Shown in pieces: positions 36,459 to 44,771 of a stretch of 64,000 nt of DNA. Within the stretch, counting starts at the first letter, position 1. Every line of letters begins with the position of its first letter. The stretch is taken from assembly GCA_027485165.1 (NCBI GenBank), contig JAIXRN010000052.1:62001-126000 (forward strand), written 5' to 3'. Below the pieces are notes generated by a model, which worked only from the letters and a program-made list of their open reading frames with translations, was not told where the DNA came from and ran no database searches. Both the position numbers and the translations under genes were made by a program. This DNA is from Rubrivivax sp. Its GTDB lineage: Bacteria > Pseudomonadota > Gammaproteobacteria > Burkholderiales > Burkholderiaceae_C.

Positions 36459-37418
36459 ATGGCGGGTGGGCTGGACTTTTCCGGCATGGTGCCGGGTTTC
36501 GATTTCCTGCAGAACCTGATGAAGGGCGCAGGTGCTGCGCTGCCGCCCATGGGCCAGTGGGTGGCGCCGACGCTGGACCCGGCCGAGCTGGATAAGCGCA
36601 TCGGCGAACTGCGCACCGTGCAGTTCTGGCTGGAACAGAACGCCAAGCTGCTGGCCGGCACCATCCAGGCGATGGAAGTGCAGCGCATGACCCTGGCCAC
36701 ACTGCAGACCATGAACCTGCCGATGGCCGACCTGCGCGACGCGCTGACCATCAAGCCAGCGGCAGCGTCGCCAGTGGCGTCGCCGTTTGCCACGTCTTTT
36801 TCGAGCCCCGCGCCGGCCGCCCCGGCCGCAGCCCCCACCACCCCCACCACCCCCAGCGCGCCTGCCCCCGCGGTGGCGCCCAGCGCCTGGTTCTCGGCCG
36901 TGCCGTCCGACCCCGAACCGGAACCCGAACCGGCACCCGAGCCGGTGCGCGACGCCACGATGGCCACGGACGGGGCCAGCCCGCCGGTCGCGGCCATCGA
37001 CCCGATGCAGTGGTGGGGTGCCCTGACGCAGCAGTTCACCGAGATCGCCAGCCAGGCGCTTCAGGCTGGCGCTGCCACCGCTGCCAGCGCCGAATCCGCC
37101 CAGGCGGCCGCTCCGGTCCCGGGCCAGGGTTCAGTGGCGGCCGCAGCCCGACGGCGCGCTGGTCAACCGGGCGTCAAGCCCACCCAGGCGTCGACCCAGG
37201 CGCCTGCAAAGACTGCCGCCAAAGCCCCCGCCAAGGCCGCCGCCAAGGGGCGCGCCAACGCGCCTGCAGCCAAGCCTGTGGTGCGCGGTAGCGCCAAGGC
37301 CACTGCTGCAGTTTCCCGCGCTGCCCCAGCCGCCGCGCCGCGCCCTGCCGTCAAGCCCCGCCCCGCCCAGGCCGCCGCGCCCGCCCCCCGCACCCGCACC
37401 CGCACCCGCACCCGCTGA
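36459..37418 (+). CDS. phaM: PhaM-like polyhydroxybutyrate granule protein
   Basis: 319 residues. The N-terminal block ELDKRIGELRTVQFWLEQNAK and QAMEVQRMTLATLQTM (about 42-90) matches PhaM of Ralstonia. PhaM activates PHB synthase PhaC1 and tethers granules to the nucleoid. A Pro/Ala/Thr-rich middle leads to a second short conserved piece (MQWWGALTQQFTEIA, about 186-200). The C-terminal 90 residues are histone-H1-like (KTAAKAPAKAAAK) and end in an RTRTRTRTR run, consistent with DNA binding. It is longer than typical PhaM because of the low-complexity regions. Confidence 0.85.
   Translation: MAGGLDFSGMVPGFDFLQNLMKGAGAALPPMGQWVAPTLDPAELDKRIGELRTVQFWLEQNAKLLAGTIQAMEVQRMTLATLQTMNLPMADLRDALTIKPAAASPVASPFATSFSSPAPAAPAAAPTTPTTPSAPAPAVAPSAWFSAVPSDPEPEPEPAPEPVRDATMATDGASPPVAAIDPMQWWGALTQQFTEIASQALQAGAATAASAESAQAAAPVPGQGSVAAAARRRAGQPGVKPTQASTQAPAKTAAKAPAKAAAKGRANAPAAKPVVRGSAKATAAVSRAAPAAAPRPAVKPRPAQAAAPAPRTRTRTRTR
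37389..37412 (+). repeat. 6-bp in-frame tandem repeat (CGCACC x4)
   Basis: Four copies encode Arg-Thr pairs at the extreme C-terminus of the PhaM-like protein, just before the stop. Confidence 0.9.
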
Positions 37419-37427
37419 GCCCTGCTG

Positions 37428-38696
37428 ATGAACAGCTTTCTCGTCGGCCATGCCACCCATCCGGACTGGCGCACCGCGCTGGCCCTGGCCGCAGCGCAAA
37501 TTGACGGCGGCCATGCGCAGCAGGACGCCAGCGGCGCCGGCCCGCTGTCGCTGGGCTTCGTCTACATCACCGACCATTACGCCAGCCAGGCCGAAGCCCT
37601 GCTGGCCGATCTGCGCCGCCGTTGGCCCGGCGTGTCCTGGGTCGGCAGCGTGGGCCTGGGCGTGGCCGCCAGCGGCGTCGAATACTTCGACGAGCCGGCC
37701 CTGGTGCTGATGATCAGCGCCCTGCCGGCGGGCCGCTTCGAAGTCTTTTCCGGCGCGCGCAAGTTGCACCGCATCGACCCCTTCAGCGCCCTGGTGCACG
37801 CCGACCCGCAGACCGCCGACCTGGCTGAACTGATCGGCGAGATGAGCGACCGCACCAGCAGCGGCTACCTGTTCGGCGGCCTGTGCTCGTCGCGCCACCG
37901 GCAGCTGCACATCGCCGACGGTGTCTGGCAGGGCGGCCTGTCGGGCGTGGCCTTCACGCGCGACGTGGCCCTGGTCTCGCGCGTCACCCAGGGTAGCCAG
38001 CCCGTGGGGCCGACGCGGCGCATCACCGCGGCCGACCGGCACGTGGTGCTGGAACTCGACGGCAGCCCGGCCCTGCCGCTGTTGCTGGCCGACCTGGGCC
38101 TTGCCAACCTGGACAACCCGCGCGAAGTGCTACCGCGCCTGCGCAACACCCTGGTGGGGCTGACGGACGAGAACGACACCGCCCTGGCGCTGGGCGGGCG
38201 CGACGGCGGGCAGTTTGGTGTCGACACGCGTGTGCGCCACCTCATCGGGCTGGACCCCAGCCGCCAGGCGGTGGCCGTGTCCGACCAGGTGCAGGTGGGC
38301 ATGCGGCTGGCGTTCTGCATGCGCGACGTGCAGGCCGCGCGCCGTGACCTGGTGCGCGTGTGCAGCGAAATCCGCGAAGAGCTCAGCCCCGACACGATGA
38401 GCCTGCCGCTGGCCGATGCCGCGCGCATGCAGCCGCATGAAGGCCACGAAGGCGGCAGTGCCCGCGCACCCGCCCAGCCCGAAGCCGGTGCCGAGCGGCG
38501 CATCCTGGGCGCGCTCTACATCAGCTGTTCGGGTCGCGGCGGGCCGCATTTCGGCGGTCCTTCGGCGGAACTGAAGGTGGTGCAGCACGCCCTGGGCGAC
38601 GTGCCCCTGGTGGGTTTTTTCGCTGAAGGCGAGATCGCCCGCCACCATCTGTACGGCTACACGGGCGTGCTGACGGTCTTCACGGCCCAGGCCTGA
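37428..38696 (+). CDS. FIST-domain sensor protein
   Basis: 422 residues with both FIST N (about 30-220; SLGFVYITDHYASQAEALLADL, WVGSVGLGVAASGVEYFD) and FIST C (about 230-420; LFVFCMRDV-like LAFCMRDVQAARRDL, GPHFGGPSAELKVV, PLVGFFAEGEIARHH) domains. FIST proteins are thought to bind small ligands in signal transduction. No effector domain is fused, so it would work through a partner. It starts 9 bp after the phaM stop and is probably in the same transcript. Confidence 0.9.
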   Translation: MNSFLVGHATHPDWRTALALAAAQIDGGHAQQDASGAGPLSLGFVYITDHYASQAEALLADLRRRWPGVSWVGSVGLGVAASGVEYFDEPALVLMISALPAGRFEVFSGARKLHRIDPFSALVHADPQTADLAELIGEMSDRTSSGYLFGGLCSSRHRQLHIADGVWQGGLSGVAFTRDVALVSRVTQGSQPVGPTRRITAADRHVVLELDGSPALPLLLADLGLANLDNPREVLPRLRNTLVGLTDENDTALALGGRDGGQFGVDTRVRHLIGLDPSRQAVAVSDQVQVGMRLAFCMRDVQAARRDLVRVCSEIREELSPDTMSLPLADAARMQPHEGHEGGSARAPAQPEAGAERRILGALYISCSGRGGPHFGGPSAELKVVQHALGDVPLVGFFAEGEIARHHLYGYTGVLTVFTAQA

Positions 38697-38776
38697 ACGG
38701 GCTGGGCCGGGCTGGTCTGCTGCAGGCCCGGCGCGCCCGGCGTCGCTGTTGTGACGCGCTGCTGTGGCGCTATCGT

Positions 38777-38824
38777 CCCCGGTTGGGTCCCCGGTTGGGC
38801 CCCCGTTTGAGCCCCCGATTCAGG
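38777..38824 (+). repeat. 12-bp tandem repeat, four degenerate copies, upstream of a PEP-CTERM gene
   Basis: CCCCGGTTGGGT, CCCCGGTTGGGC, CCCCGTTTGAGC and CCCCGATTCAGG follow one another. The block ends about 50 bp before the sigma-54 promoter, where activator sites would be expected. It is equally close to the 3' end of the FIST gene. Confidence 0.85.
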
Positions 38825-38875
38825 GGGTCGGGTCCCACAAAGTGACGAATAGTTCTCGGACATCATGGTCCACTA

Positions 38876-38891
38876 GGGCACACGCGTTGCA
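38876..38891 (+). promoter_or_regulatory. sigma-54 (-24/-12) promoter of PEP-CTERM gene
   Basis: GGGCACACGCGTTGCA has GGCAC at -24 and a perfect TTGCA at -12, with GG and GC exactly 10 bp apart. Transcription would start near 38902, 33 nt before the ATG. In related floc-forming Burkholderiales, PEP-CTERM genes are controlled by PrsK/PrsR and RpoN, so this fits. Confidence 0.8.
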
Positions 38892-38934
38892 GGGGTACTG
38901 CAGCAATCGATGGGCTGACTGAAGAGGTGTACCG

Positions 38935-39432
38935 ATGAACCTGAAATCTGTTGTCGCGGCAACCGCCGTTTTGTGCGCTGGCCTGGCCAGCGTGACCTCG
39001 GCCCAGGCCGTGACCTGGTCCTTCAGCTATACCGGCGCGGGCATCACGGCCAGCGGCCTGTTCACCACCGCCGGTGCAGCGCTGACGCCCGAGCCCATCC
39101 TGAGCGTCAGCGGCACACGCAACGGCTCGGCCATCACCGGCCTGGTGCCCGTCGGCCTGGACCCCGATTTCATCTACGACAACAACTTCACCGTTGCAGC
39201 GCCGAACTTCACCAGCGGCGGCTTCCTGTTCGGCGTGGTGGGCGGCGCGTCGAACGTCAACGTTTACTTCGACGCTGGTCAGTACTTCGAGGTCATCGTG
39301 GTGAACGGCGCTGGCGTCGACACCCCCATCAACTGGTCGGTGCGGGCCGTGCCCGAGCCCGCCACCGCGCTGAGTCTGCTGGCTGGCCTGGGCCTGCTGG
39401 GCGTGGCCCTGCGCAAGCGCCAGTCGGCCTGA
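38935..39432 (+). CDS. PEP-CTERM sorting-domain surface protein
   Basis: 165 residues. The signal peptide (cleavage near TSAQA, residue 25) is followed by a beta-rich mature part without known domain. A C-terminal sorting tail (139-165) starts with VPEPATALS, then has a membrane helix and the basic end RKRQSA. Such tails are processed by exosortase and tie the protein to the exopolysaccharide-linked surface. GAAGAGG provides the ribosome site. It is flanked by a sigma-54 promoter and an intrinsic terminator, so it is a single-gene transcript. Confidence 0.92.
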   Translation: MNLKSVVAATAVLCAGLASVTSAQAVTWSFSYTGAGITASGLFTTAGAALTPEPILSVSGTRNGSAITGLVPVGLDPDFIYDNNFTVAAPNFTSGGFLFGVVGGASNVNVYFDAGQYFEVIVVNGAGVDTPINWSVRAVPEPATALSLLAGLGLLGVALRKRQSA

Positions 39433-39462
39433 CGCGACCTCCGCGCTTTCCGTTTGAACATG

Positions 39463-39487
39463 AAGGGCTGCTGCGGCAGCCCTTTTT
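39463..39487 (+). terminator. intrinsic terminator after the PEP-CTERM gene
   Basis: AAGGGCTGC pairs with GCAGCCCTT around a TGCG loop and runs into TTTTT. This is the clearest rho-independent terminator in the window. Confidence 0.9.
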
Positions 39488-39571
39488 CATGGTCGGCCGC
39501 CCCCTGCCGTCGAAGCAGACCTGACTTTCCGCAACGCCAACATGGCCGGGTGCAGCCGCTAAAGTCAGCTT

Positions 39572-41083
39572 ATGAATGCACCGTTGCCGACTTTCGCCGC
39601 CCAGGCCGCCCAGGCCGCCGAACGCGCCGCCCGCCAGCACGCCGTCGTGCAGGCGCTGCGCCCCCTGCTGCCCGCCCATGCCCTGCTATGGCAGGCGGAA
39701 GATACCGTGCCGTACGAATGCGACGGCCTCACGGCCTACCGCGAACGCCCGCTGCTGGTGACCCTGCCTGAAACCGAGGCCCAGGTGGCCGCGGTGCTGA
39801 AGGCTTGCCATGCGCTGCAGGTGCCGGTGGTGGCGCGCGGTGCCGGCACGGGCCTGAGCGGCGGCGCCATGCCGCACGGTCTGGGCGTAACGCTGAGCCT
39901 GGCCAAGTTCAACCAGATCCTGAAGATCGACCGCACAGCCCGCACCGCCACCGTGCAGTGCGGCGTGCGCAACCTGGCGATATCCGAAGCGGCAGCGCCC
40001 TACGGTCTGTACTACGCGCCCGACCCCAGCAGCCAGATCGCCTGCACCATCGGCGGCAACGTGGCCGAAAACAGCGGCGGCGTGCACTGCCTGAAGTACG
40101 GCCTGACGCTGCACAACGTGCTGCGCGTGCGCGGCCTCACCGTCGAAGGCGAACCTGTCGAATTCGGCGGCCTGGCGCTGGACGCGCCGGGCCTGGACCT
40201 GCTGCCCATCGTGGTCGGCAGCGAAGGCATGCTGGCCGTGACGCTGGAAGTGACGGTGAAGCTGGTGCCCAAGCCGCAGCTGGCGCGCTGCATCATGGCC
40301 AGCTTCGACGACGTGCGAAAGGCCGGTGATGCCGTGGCCGCCATCATCGCCGCGGGCATCATCCCGGCCGGGCTGGAGATGATGGACAAGCCGATGACGG
40401 CCGCCGTCGAAGACTATGTGCACGCCGGCTACGACCTGAACGCCGCTGCCATCTTGCTGTGCGAAAGCGACGGCACGCCCGAAGAAGTGTCCGAGGAGAT
40501 CGACCGCATGCTGGACGTGCTGTCGGGCGCGGGCGCCACGCGCATGGAAGTGAGCAAGGACGAGAAGCAGCGCCTGACCTTCTGGAGCGGCCGCAAGAAC
40601 GCCTTCCCGGCCAGCGGGCGCATCAGCCCCGACTACATGTGCATGGACAGCACCATCCCGCGCAAGCGCCTGGCCGACATCCTGCTGGCCATCGCCGAGA
40701 TGGAAATCAAGTACGGCCTGAAGTGCTGCAACGTCTTCCATGCCGGCGACGGCAACCTGCACCCGCTGATCCTGTTCGATTCGAATGACCCGGACCAGCT
40801 GCACCGCTGCGAACTCTTCGGCGCCGACATCCTGGAAACCAGTGTCGCGATGGGTGGCACCGTCACGGGCGAACACGGCGTGGGCGTGGAAAAACTCAGC
40901 AGCATGTGCGTGCAGTTCAGCCCGGCTGAACGCGAACAGATGTTTGCCGTGAAGCGCGCCTTCGACCCGCAGGGCCTGCTGAACCCGGGCAAGGTTATCC
41001 CCACGCTGCAGCGCTGCGCCGAATACGGAAAGATGCACGTCAAGAAAGGCCTGCTGCCCTTCCCGGAACTGGAGCGGTTCTGA
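39572..41083 (+). CDS. glcD: glycolate oxidase FAD subunit GlcD
   Basis: 503 residues. FAD_binding_4 domain (about 50-190; RGAGTGLSGGAMPHGLGVTL binds the pyrophosphate) and the FAD-oxidase C domain (about 230-490; FHAGDGNLHPLILFD, GTVTGEHGVGVEKL). It oxidises glycolate (or D-lactate) to glyoxylate as part of GlcDEF. It forms a coupled pair with glcE (TGATG overlap). No strong ribosome site precedes ATG 39572. Confidence 0.95.
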   Translation: MNAPLPTFAAQAAQAAERAARQHAVVQALRPLLPAHALLWQAEDTVPYECDGLTAYRERPLLVTLPETEAQVAAVLKACHALQVPVVARGAGTGLSGGAMPHGLGVTLSLAKFNQILKIDRTARTATVQCGVRNLAISEAAAPYGLYYAPDPSSQIACTIGGNVAENSGGVHCLKYGLTLHNVLRVRGLTVEGEPVEFGGLALDAPGLDLLPIVVGSEGMLAVTLEVTVKLVPKPQLARCIMASFDDVRKAGDAVAAIIAAGIIPAGLEMMDKPMTAAVEDYVHAGYDLNAAAILLCESDGTPEEVSEEIDRMLDVLSGAGATRMEVSKDEKQRLTFWSGRKNAFPASGRISPDYMCMDSTIPRKRLADILLAIAEMEIKYGLKCCNVFHAGDGNLHPLILFDSNDPDQLHRCELFGADILETSVAMGGTVTGEHGVGVEKLSSMCVQFSPAEREQMFAVKRAFDPQGLLNPGKVIPTLQRCAEYGKMHVKKGLLPFPELERF

Positions 41084-42201
41084 TGACCGAGGGGATGGCG
41101 GGCCCGACGCAGGACGCAGCCCTGGCCCGCATCGTCGACCAGGTGCAGACAGCGCGCGCGCAGCGCGGCCGGCTGAATATCGTGGGCGGCAACACCAAAG
41201 CCTTCTACGGCGAGCCTGCTGACGGCGAGGCGGCGGTGCTGGACACGCGCGGCCTGGCCGGCATCAGCAGCTACGAACCCAGCGAGCTCGTCATCACCGC
41301 CCGCGCCGGCACGCCCCTGGCCGAACTGGAAGCCGCGCTGGCCGAAAAGGGCCAGTGCCTGCCCTTCGAGCCACCGCGGTTTTCGGACGGGGGCACCGTC
41401 GGCGGCATGGTCTGCGCCGGCCTGGCCGGGCCGGCCCGCGCAGCCGTGGGCGGCGTGCGCGACTACGTGCTGGGCGCAGCCCTGCTGAACGGCCGTGCCG
41501 AGCTGCTGCACTTCGGCGGCACAGTGATGAAGAACGTGGCGGGCTACGACCTGTCGCGTGCCGTCGCCGGCAGCCTGGGTGTGCTGGGCGTGCTGTGCGA
41601 GGTGTCGCTGAAGGTGCTGCCCGTTCCGCCTGCCACGCTGACGCTGCGCATGGAAATGGACCAGGCCAGCGCCCTGAAGCGCCTGAACGAATGGGGCGGC
41701 CAGCCCCTGCCGCTGAACGCCAGCGCCTGGTGGGACGGCATGCTGGTGCTGCGCTTGTCGGGCGCTGCGGCGGCCGTGCGCGCCGCGCACGACAAGCTGG
41801 GTGGCGAGATCATCGAAGCCAGCCTGGCCGCCGGCTTCTGGCAGGGCCTGCGCGACCATCGCGACGAATTCTTCGCAGGCGCCCTGCGTGCCGTGGCGGG
41901 CGGGGCGGGCCTGTGGCGCCTGTCGGTGCCGCAGACGGCGGCGCCGCTGGCTTTGCCGGGCGAGCAACTGGTCGAATGGGGTGGCGCGCAGCGCTGGCTG
42001 TGCACGCCCTTGCCCGCGGCCAAGGTGCGAGAAGCGGCGGCCAGTGCTGGCGGCCATGCCACGCTGTTCCGCGGTAACGACAAGCGCGCTGGCGCCTTCA
42101 CGCCGCTGGCGCCGCCCTTGGACCGCATCCATCGCGAACTGAAGGCCGCCTTCGACCCCGAAGGCATCTTCAACCCCGGCCGCCTGGTGCCGGGCCTGTG
42201 A
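41083..42201 (+). CDS. glcE: glycolate oxidase subunit GlcE
   Basis: 372 residues. It has a second, shorter FAD-binding fold (GGNTKAFYG, ITARAGTPLAELEAALAEKGQ, FGGTVMKNVAGYDLSR) and ends in the family's FNPGRLVPGL. The start overlaps the glcD stop by one base, and its stop overlaps the start of the methyltransferase gene in the same way. glcF is not next but 2.6 kb further on. Confidence 0.94.
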   Translation: MTEGMAGPTQDAALARIVDQVQTARAQRGRLNIVGGNTKAFYGEPADGEAAVLDTRGLAGISSYEPSELVITARAGTPLAELEAALAEKGQCLPFEPPRFSDGGTVGGMVCAGLAGPARAAVGGVRDYVLGAALLNGRAELLHFGGTVMKNVAGYDLSRAVAGSLGVLGVLCEVSLKVLPVPPATLTLRMEMDQASALKRLNEWGGQPLPLNASAWWDGMLVLRLSGAAAAVRAAHDKLGGEIIEASLAAGFWQGLRDHRDEFFAGALRAVAGGAGLWRLSVPQTAAPLALPGEQLVEWGGAQRWLCTPLPAAKVREAAASAGGHATLFRGNDKRAGAFTPLAPPLDRIHRELKAAFDPEGIFNPGRLVPGL

Positions 42202-42884
42202 TGGCCCAGGCCGATATGGCGGCCGACATCGCGACCGACCTCGCGACCTATTACGCCCGCCGCGCGGCCGAGTACGAACGCATCTACGCCCGGCCCGAAC
42301 GGCAGGCCGACCTGCGCCAGATCGAAGCCCTGCTGCCGGCTGAATTCGCCGGCCGCAGCGTGCTGGAAATCGCCTGCGGTACCAGCTGGTGGACGCCCCA
42401 CGGCGCCCGCCACGCCCGCACCTGGCTGGCCACCGACCTGAGCCCCGAGACCCTGGCCATTGCCCGCAGCAAGCCGCTGCCGGCCTGCGTGCGGCTGGCG
42501 GTGGCCGATGCCTACGACCTGGCCGATCTTGGGTCCGTGGGCGAAGAGCCCTTCGACGCCGCCTTCGCCGGCTTCTGGTGGAGCCACGTGCCCCTGCAGC
42601 AGCTGCCCGGCTGGCTGGCCCTGCTGCACGCCAGGCTGCAACCCGGCGCCCGCGTGGTCTTCATCGACAACCGCTACGTCGAAGGGCAGAGCACACCCGT
42701 GCATCGCGTGGACGAGCACGGCAACGGCTACCAGTTGCGCCGTTTGGACGACGGCAGCACGCATGAAGTGCTGAAGAACTTTCCCAGCCAACAGCAGGCA
42801 CTGGCGCTGCTGGGGCCAGCGGCGGTGGACGTGCGCTGGCTGGCGCTGGAGCATTTTTGGGTGCTGGCTTATGGGCGGCGTTGA
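42201..42884 (+). CDS. class I SAM-dependent methyltransferase
   Basis: 227 residues. The SAM-binding motif I is VLEIACGTSWWTPH (about residues 54-67), followed by the acidic motif LATDLSPETL and a post-motif AGFWWSHVPLQQLPGW. The ATG overlaps the glcE stop (TGATG), so it is part of the glc transcript. GTG 42198 is an alternative. The substrate is unknown, and a direct role in glycolate oxidation is not established. Confidence 0.88.
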   Translation: MAQADMAADIATDLATYYARRAAEYERIYARPERQADLRQIEALLPAEFAGRSVLEIACGTSWWTPHGARHARTWLATDLSPETLAIARSKPLPACVRLAVADAYDLADLGSVGEEPFDAAFAGFWWSHVPLQQLPGWLALLHARLQPGARVVFIDNRYVEGQSTPVHRVDEHGNGYQLRRLDDGSTHEVLKNFPSQQQALALLGPAAVDVRWLALEHFWVLAYGRR

Positions 42885-43610
42885 GCTTCTGGCGTTTCGC
42901 TGCTGGGTCCTCTTTGGGGGCGAGCAGCGCGGATGCGTTACCCGGCGAAGGCGGGCTGGGGTGGGCTGCAGCGCTTATGTTCGGCGGCCGTCGCTGGCGC
43001 TCCCGCTCCCCTGCGGCCCGGGCCAGAGGCCCGGTCCTTCGCCAGGCACAAACAGTCCACAGGACTGTTTGTGTCCGGGCTCAGTGCATCGGTCCCGCGG
43101 CCCCGCCGCAGAACTCGCTGCGTTCGCTTCGCTCTCTCCGCTCAGACACCTGCGGCGAGTCAGTTCACGATTCGCGCTGCGCGCGAGGGCCGCGGGCCCT
43201 GTGCTCCTCGGCGCCTCTCGTGCGCGCTGCAGCCCATCCCAGCCCACCTTCGCGAGCCACGGTCGCCCGCAACTGGTCGCGCGTACAGATGGTGGCTCGC
43301 GGCAGGCGGTGCCCAGTGCGGGCGCAGTATGGGGCGCCGAGCAGCGCAGTCTGGAGGGGGGCTCGCGCAGCGAGCTTCGACATCTGACTTGCCGCATCCT
43401 GTTTGAGCGCAGTGAGCGCAGCGAACGAAGCGAGTTATGCGGCACCCCTTCCAGGCGAGCAGCGCAGGGAAGTCGGCGCGCAGCGCCGACCGCCCCATCC
43501 TGCGCCCGCACTGGGCACCGCCTGCCGCGAACGGGAACACGGCTGCGCGCTGCCGGCATGCCAACCCAAGATCCATCGACGCAGCCCAGCGCGCCGCAGC
43601 AGACCAACGC
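42885..43610. repeat. 726-bp non-coding island of long inverted repeats
   Basis: No credible gene: several long frames exist on both strands but are made of repeated low-complexity sequence. It contains three long inverted repeats: 42945-42974 with 43224-43253 (28 of 30 paired), 43106-43147 with 43401-43442 (36 of 42) and 43297-43336 with 43491-43530 (39 of 40). The second crosses the other two. There is also a perfect 12-bp hairpin at 43047-43073. The island separates glcDE and the methyltransferase from the cidA-like gene. Confidence 0.8.
43047..43073. repeat. perfect 12-bp hairpin within the repeat island
   Basis: CACAAACAGTCC pairs with GGACTGTTTGTG around a 3-nt loop. The stem is AT-richer than its surroundings. 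There is no T-run on either side, so it is not a typical terminator. Confidence 0.85.
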
Positions 43611-44000
43611 ATGCAAGCGCTGAGGGGCCTCGCCCTGCTGCTCCTCTGCCAGTCCGCCGGCGAAGCCGCTGCGCGCGGATTGGGGCTGCCTTTGCCGGGC
43701 CCAGTACTGGGCATGCTGCTGATGCTGGCGCTTCTGGCCTGGCCTGCGGTGCGCGTGCCCGTGGCTGCCGCGGCCGACGGGCTGCTGCAGCATCTGTCCT
43801 TGCTGTTCGTGCCCGTGGGTGTGGGCGTAGTCACGCACGTGGCCATCGTGGCGCAGTACGGGGTGCGCATCGCGCTGGTGTTGGTGGTGTCCACCATCGC
43901 CGGGCTGGCCGTCACGGCCTGGGTGCTGCAGGCCTGCTTGCGCGGCGATGGTTTCGCGGGCGATGGGGTGCCCGGCGAAGCGCCAGTGGCTGAAAGCTGA
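43611..44000 (+). CDS. CidA/LrgA family holin-like membrane protein
   Basis: 129 residues, four predicted membrane helices. LALLLLCQSAGEAAARGLGLPLPGPVLGMLLML is the LrgA/CidA signature, followed by LSLLFVPVGVGVVTH. These proteins form holin-like pores with a CidB/LrgB partner and affect lysis or export of small metabolites such as glycolate or pyruvate in some bacteria. ATG 43611 starts at the first helix; the frame upstream runs through the repeat island and is unlikely to be translated. Confidence 0.9.
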   Translation: MQALRGLALLLLCQSAGEAAARGLGLPLPGPVLGMLLMLALLAWPAVRVPVAAAADGLLQHLSLLFVPVGVGVVTHVAIVAQYGVRIALVLVVSTIAGLAVTAWVLQACLRGDGFAGDGVPGEAPVAES

Positions 44001-44009
44001 AGGGCCGCG

Positions 44010-44738
44010 GTGCAGAACTTCGTCGAACTCTGGGTCTACCTGTCGGCCACGCCGCTGTTTGGCTTGACCGCCACGCTGGCGGTCTATGTGGCGGCGCAAG
44101 GCGCTTCGCAGGCCCTGGGCCACCCGCCGCTGGCCAACCCGGTGCTGTGGACGGTGCTGGGCCTGGCGGGGTTGCTGGCCGCCACGGGCACGCCGTATCC
44201 CACCTACTTTTCGGGCGCGCAGTTCATCCACTTCCTGTTGGGCCCAGCCGTGGTGGCCCTGGCCTGGCCGCTGTGGCAGCGGCGGGCTGAACTGCGCCAG
44301 CGCTGGCGTGCCCTGCTGCTGGCCGCGCTGGCTGGGGGCAGTGCGGCGGCGGGTTCGGCGGTTCTTGCAGGCTGGGCGCTGGGCCTGCCGGCGCCGGTAC
44401 TGGCGTCGCTGGCACCCAAGAGCGTGACGGCGCCTGTGGCCATGGGCATCGCGCAGCAGCTGGGCGGTGTGCCCGCGCTGGCGGCCGTGTTCGCGGTGCT
44501 CACCGGGCTGGTGGGCGCCGTGCTGGCCAAGCCGCTGTTCGATCTGCTGCGCATCCGCGCGCCTGAAGTGCGGGGCTTTGCCATCGGTACCGCTTCGCAC
44601 GGCATCGGCGCGGCCCGGGCGATGCAGGTGCACCCGGCGGCCGGCGCGTACGCCGCGCTGGCGCTGGGGCTGCAGGTGCTGCTGGCGGCGTTGCTGATGC
44701 CCGCGGCTCTGGGGCTGATGTCCACCGCCCGAGGCTGA
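44010..44738 (+). CDS. CidB/LrgB family membrane protein
   Basis: 242 residues with about seven membrane helices. LAPKSVTAPVAMGIAQQLGG and GFAIGTASHGIGAARAM are the LrgB family landmarks. The gene begins 9 bp after the cidA-like gene, forming the usual two-gene unit, and glcF follows 33 bp later. The plant homologue PLGG1 exports glycolate, so placement inside a glycolate-oxidase locus suggests glycolate transport; this is an inference. Confidence 0.92.
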   Translation: MQNFVELWVYLSATPLFGLTATLAVYVAAQGASQALGHPPLANPVLWTVLGLAGLLAATGTPYPTYFSGAQFIHFLLGPAVVALAWPLWQRRAELRQRWRALLLAALAGGSAAAGSAVLAGWALGLPAPVLASLAPKSVTAPVAMGIAQQLGGVPALAAVFAVLTGLVGAVLAKPLFDLLRIRAPEVRGFAIGTASHGIGAARAMQVHPAAGAYAALALGLQVLLAALLMPAALGLMSTARG

Positions 44739-44771
44739 GGCCCCGCTAGAGTTCGTTCACGAGAATTTTTC

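Noticed and set aside
38777..38824. CRISPR-like array
   Set aside because: Units are 12 bp with no spacers; it is a simple tandem repeat.
42857..44633. Several long frames on both strands through the 42.9-43.6 kb island
   Set aside because: They consist of the inverted repeats themselves, lack ribosome sites and do not match known families.
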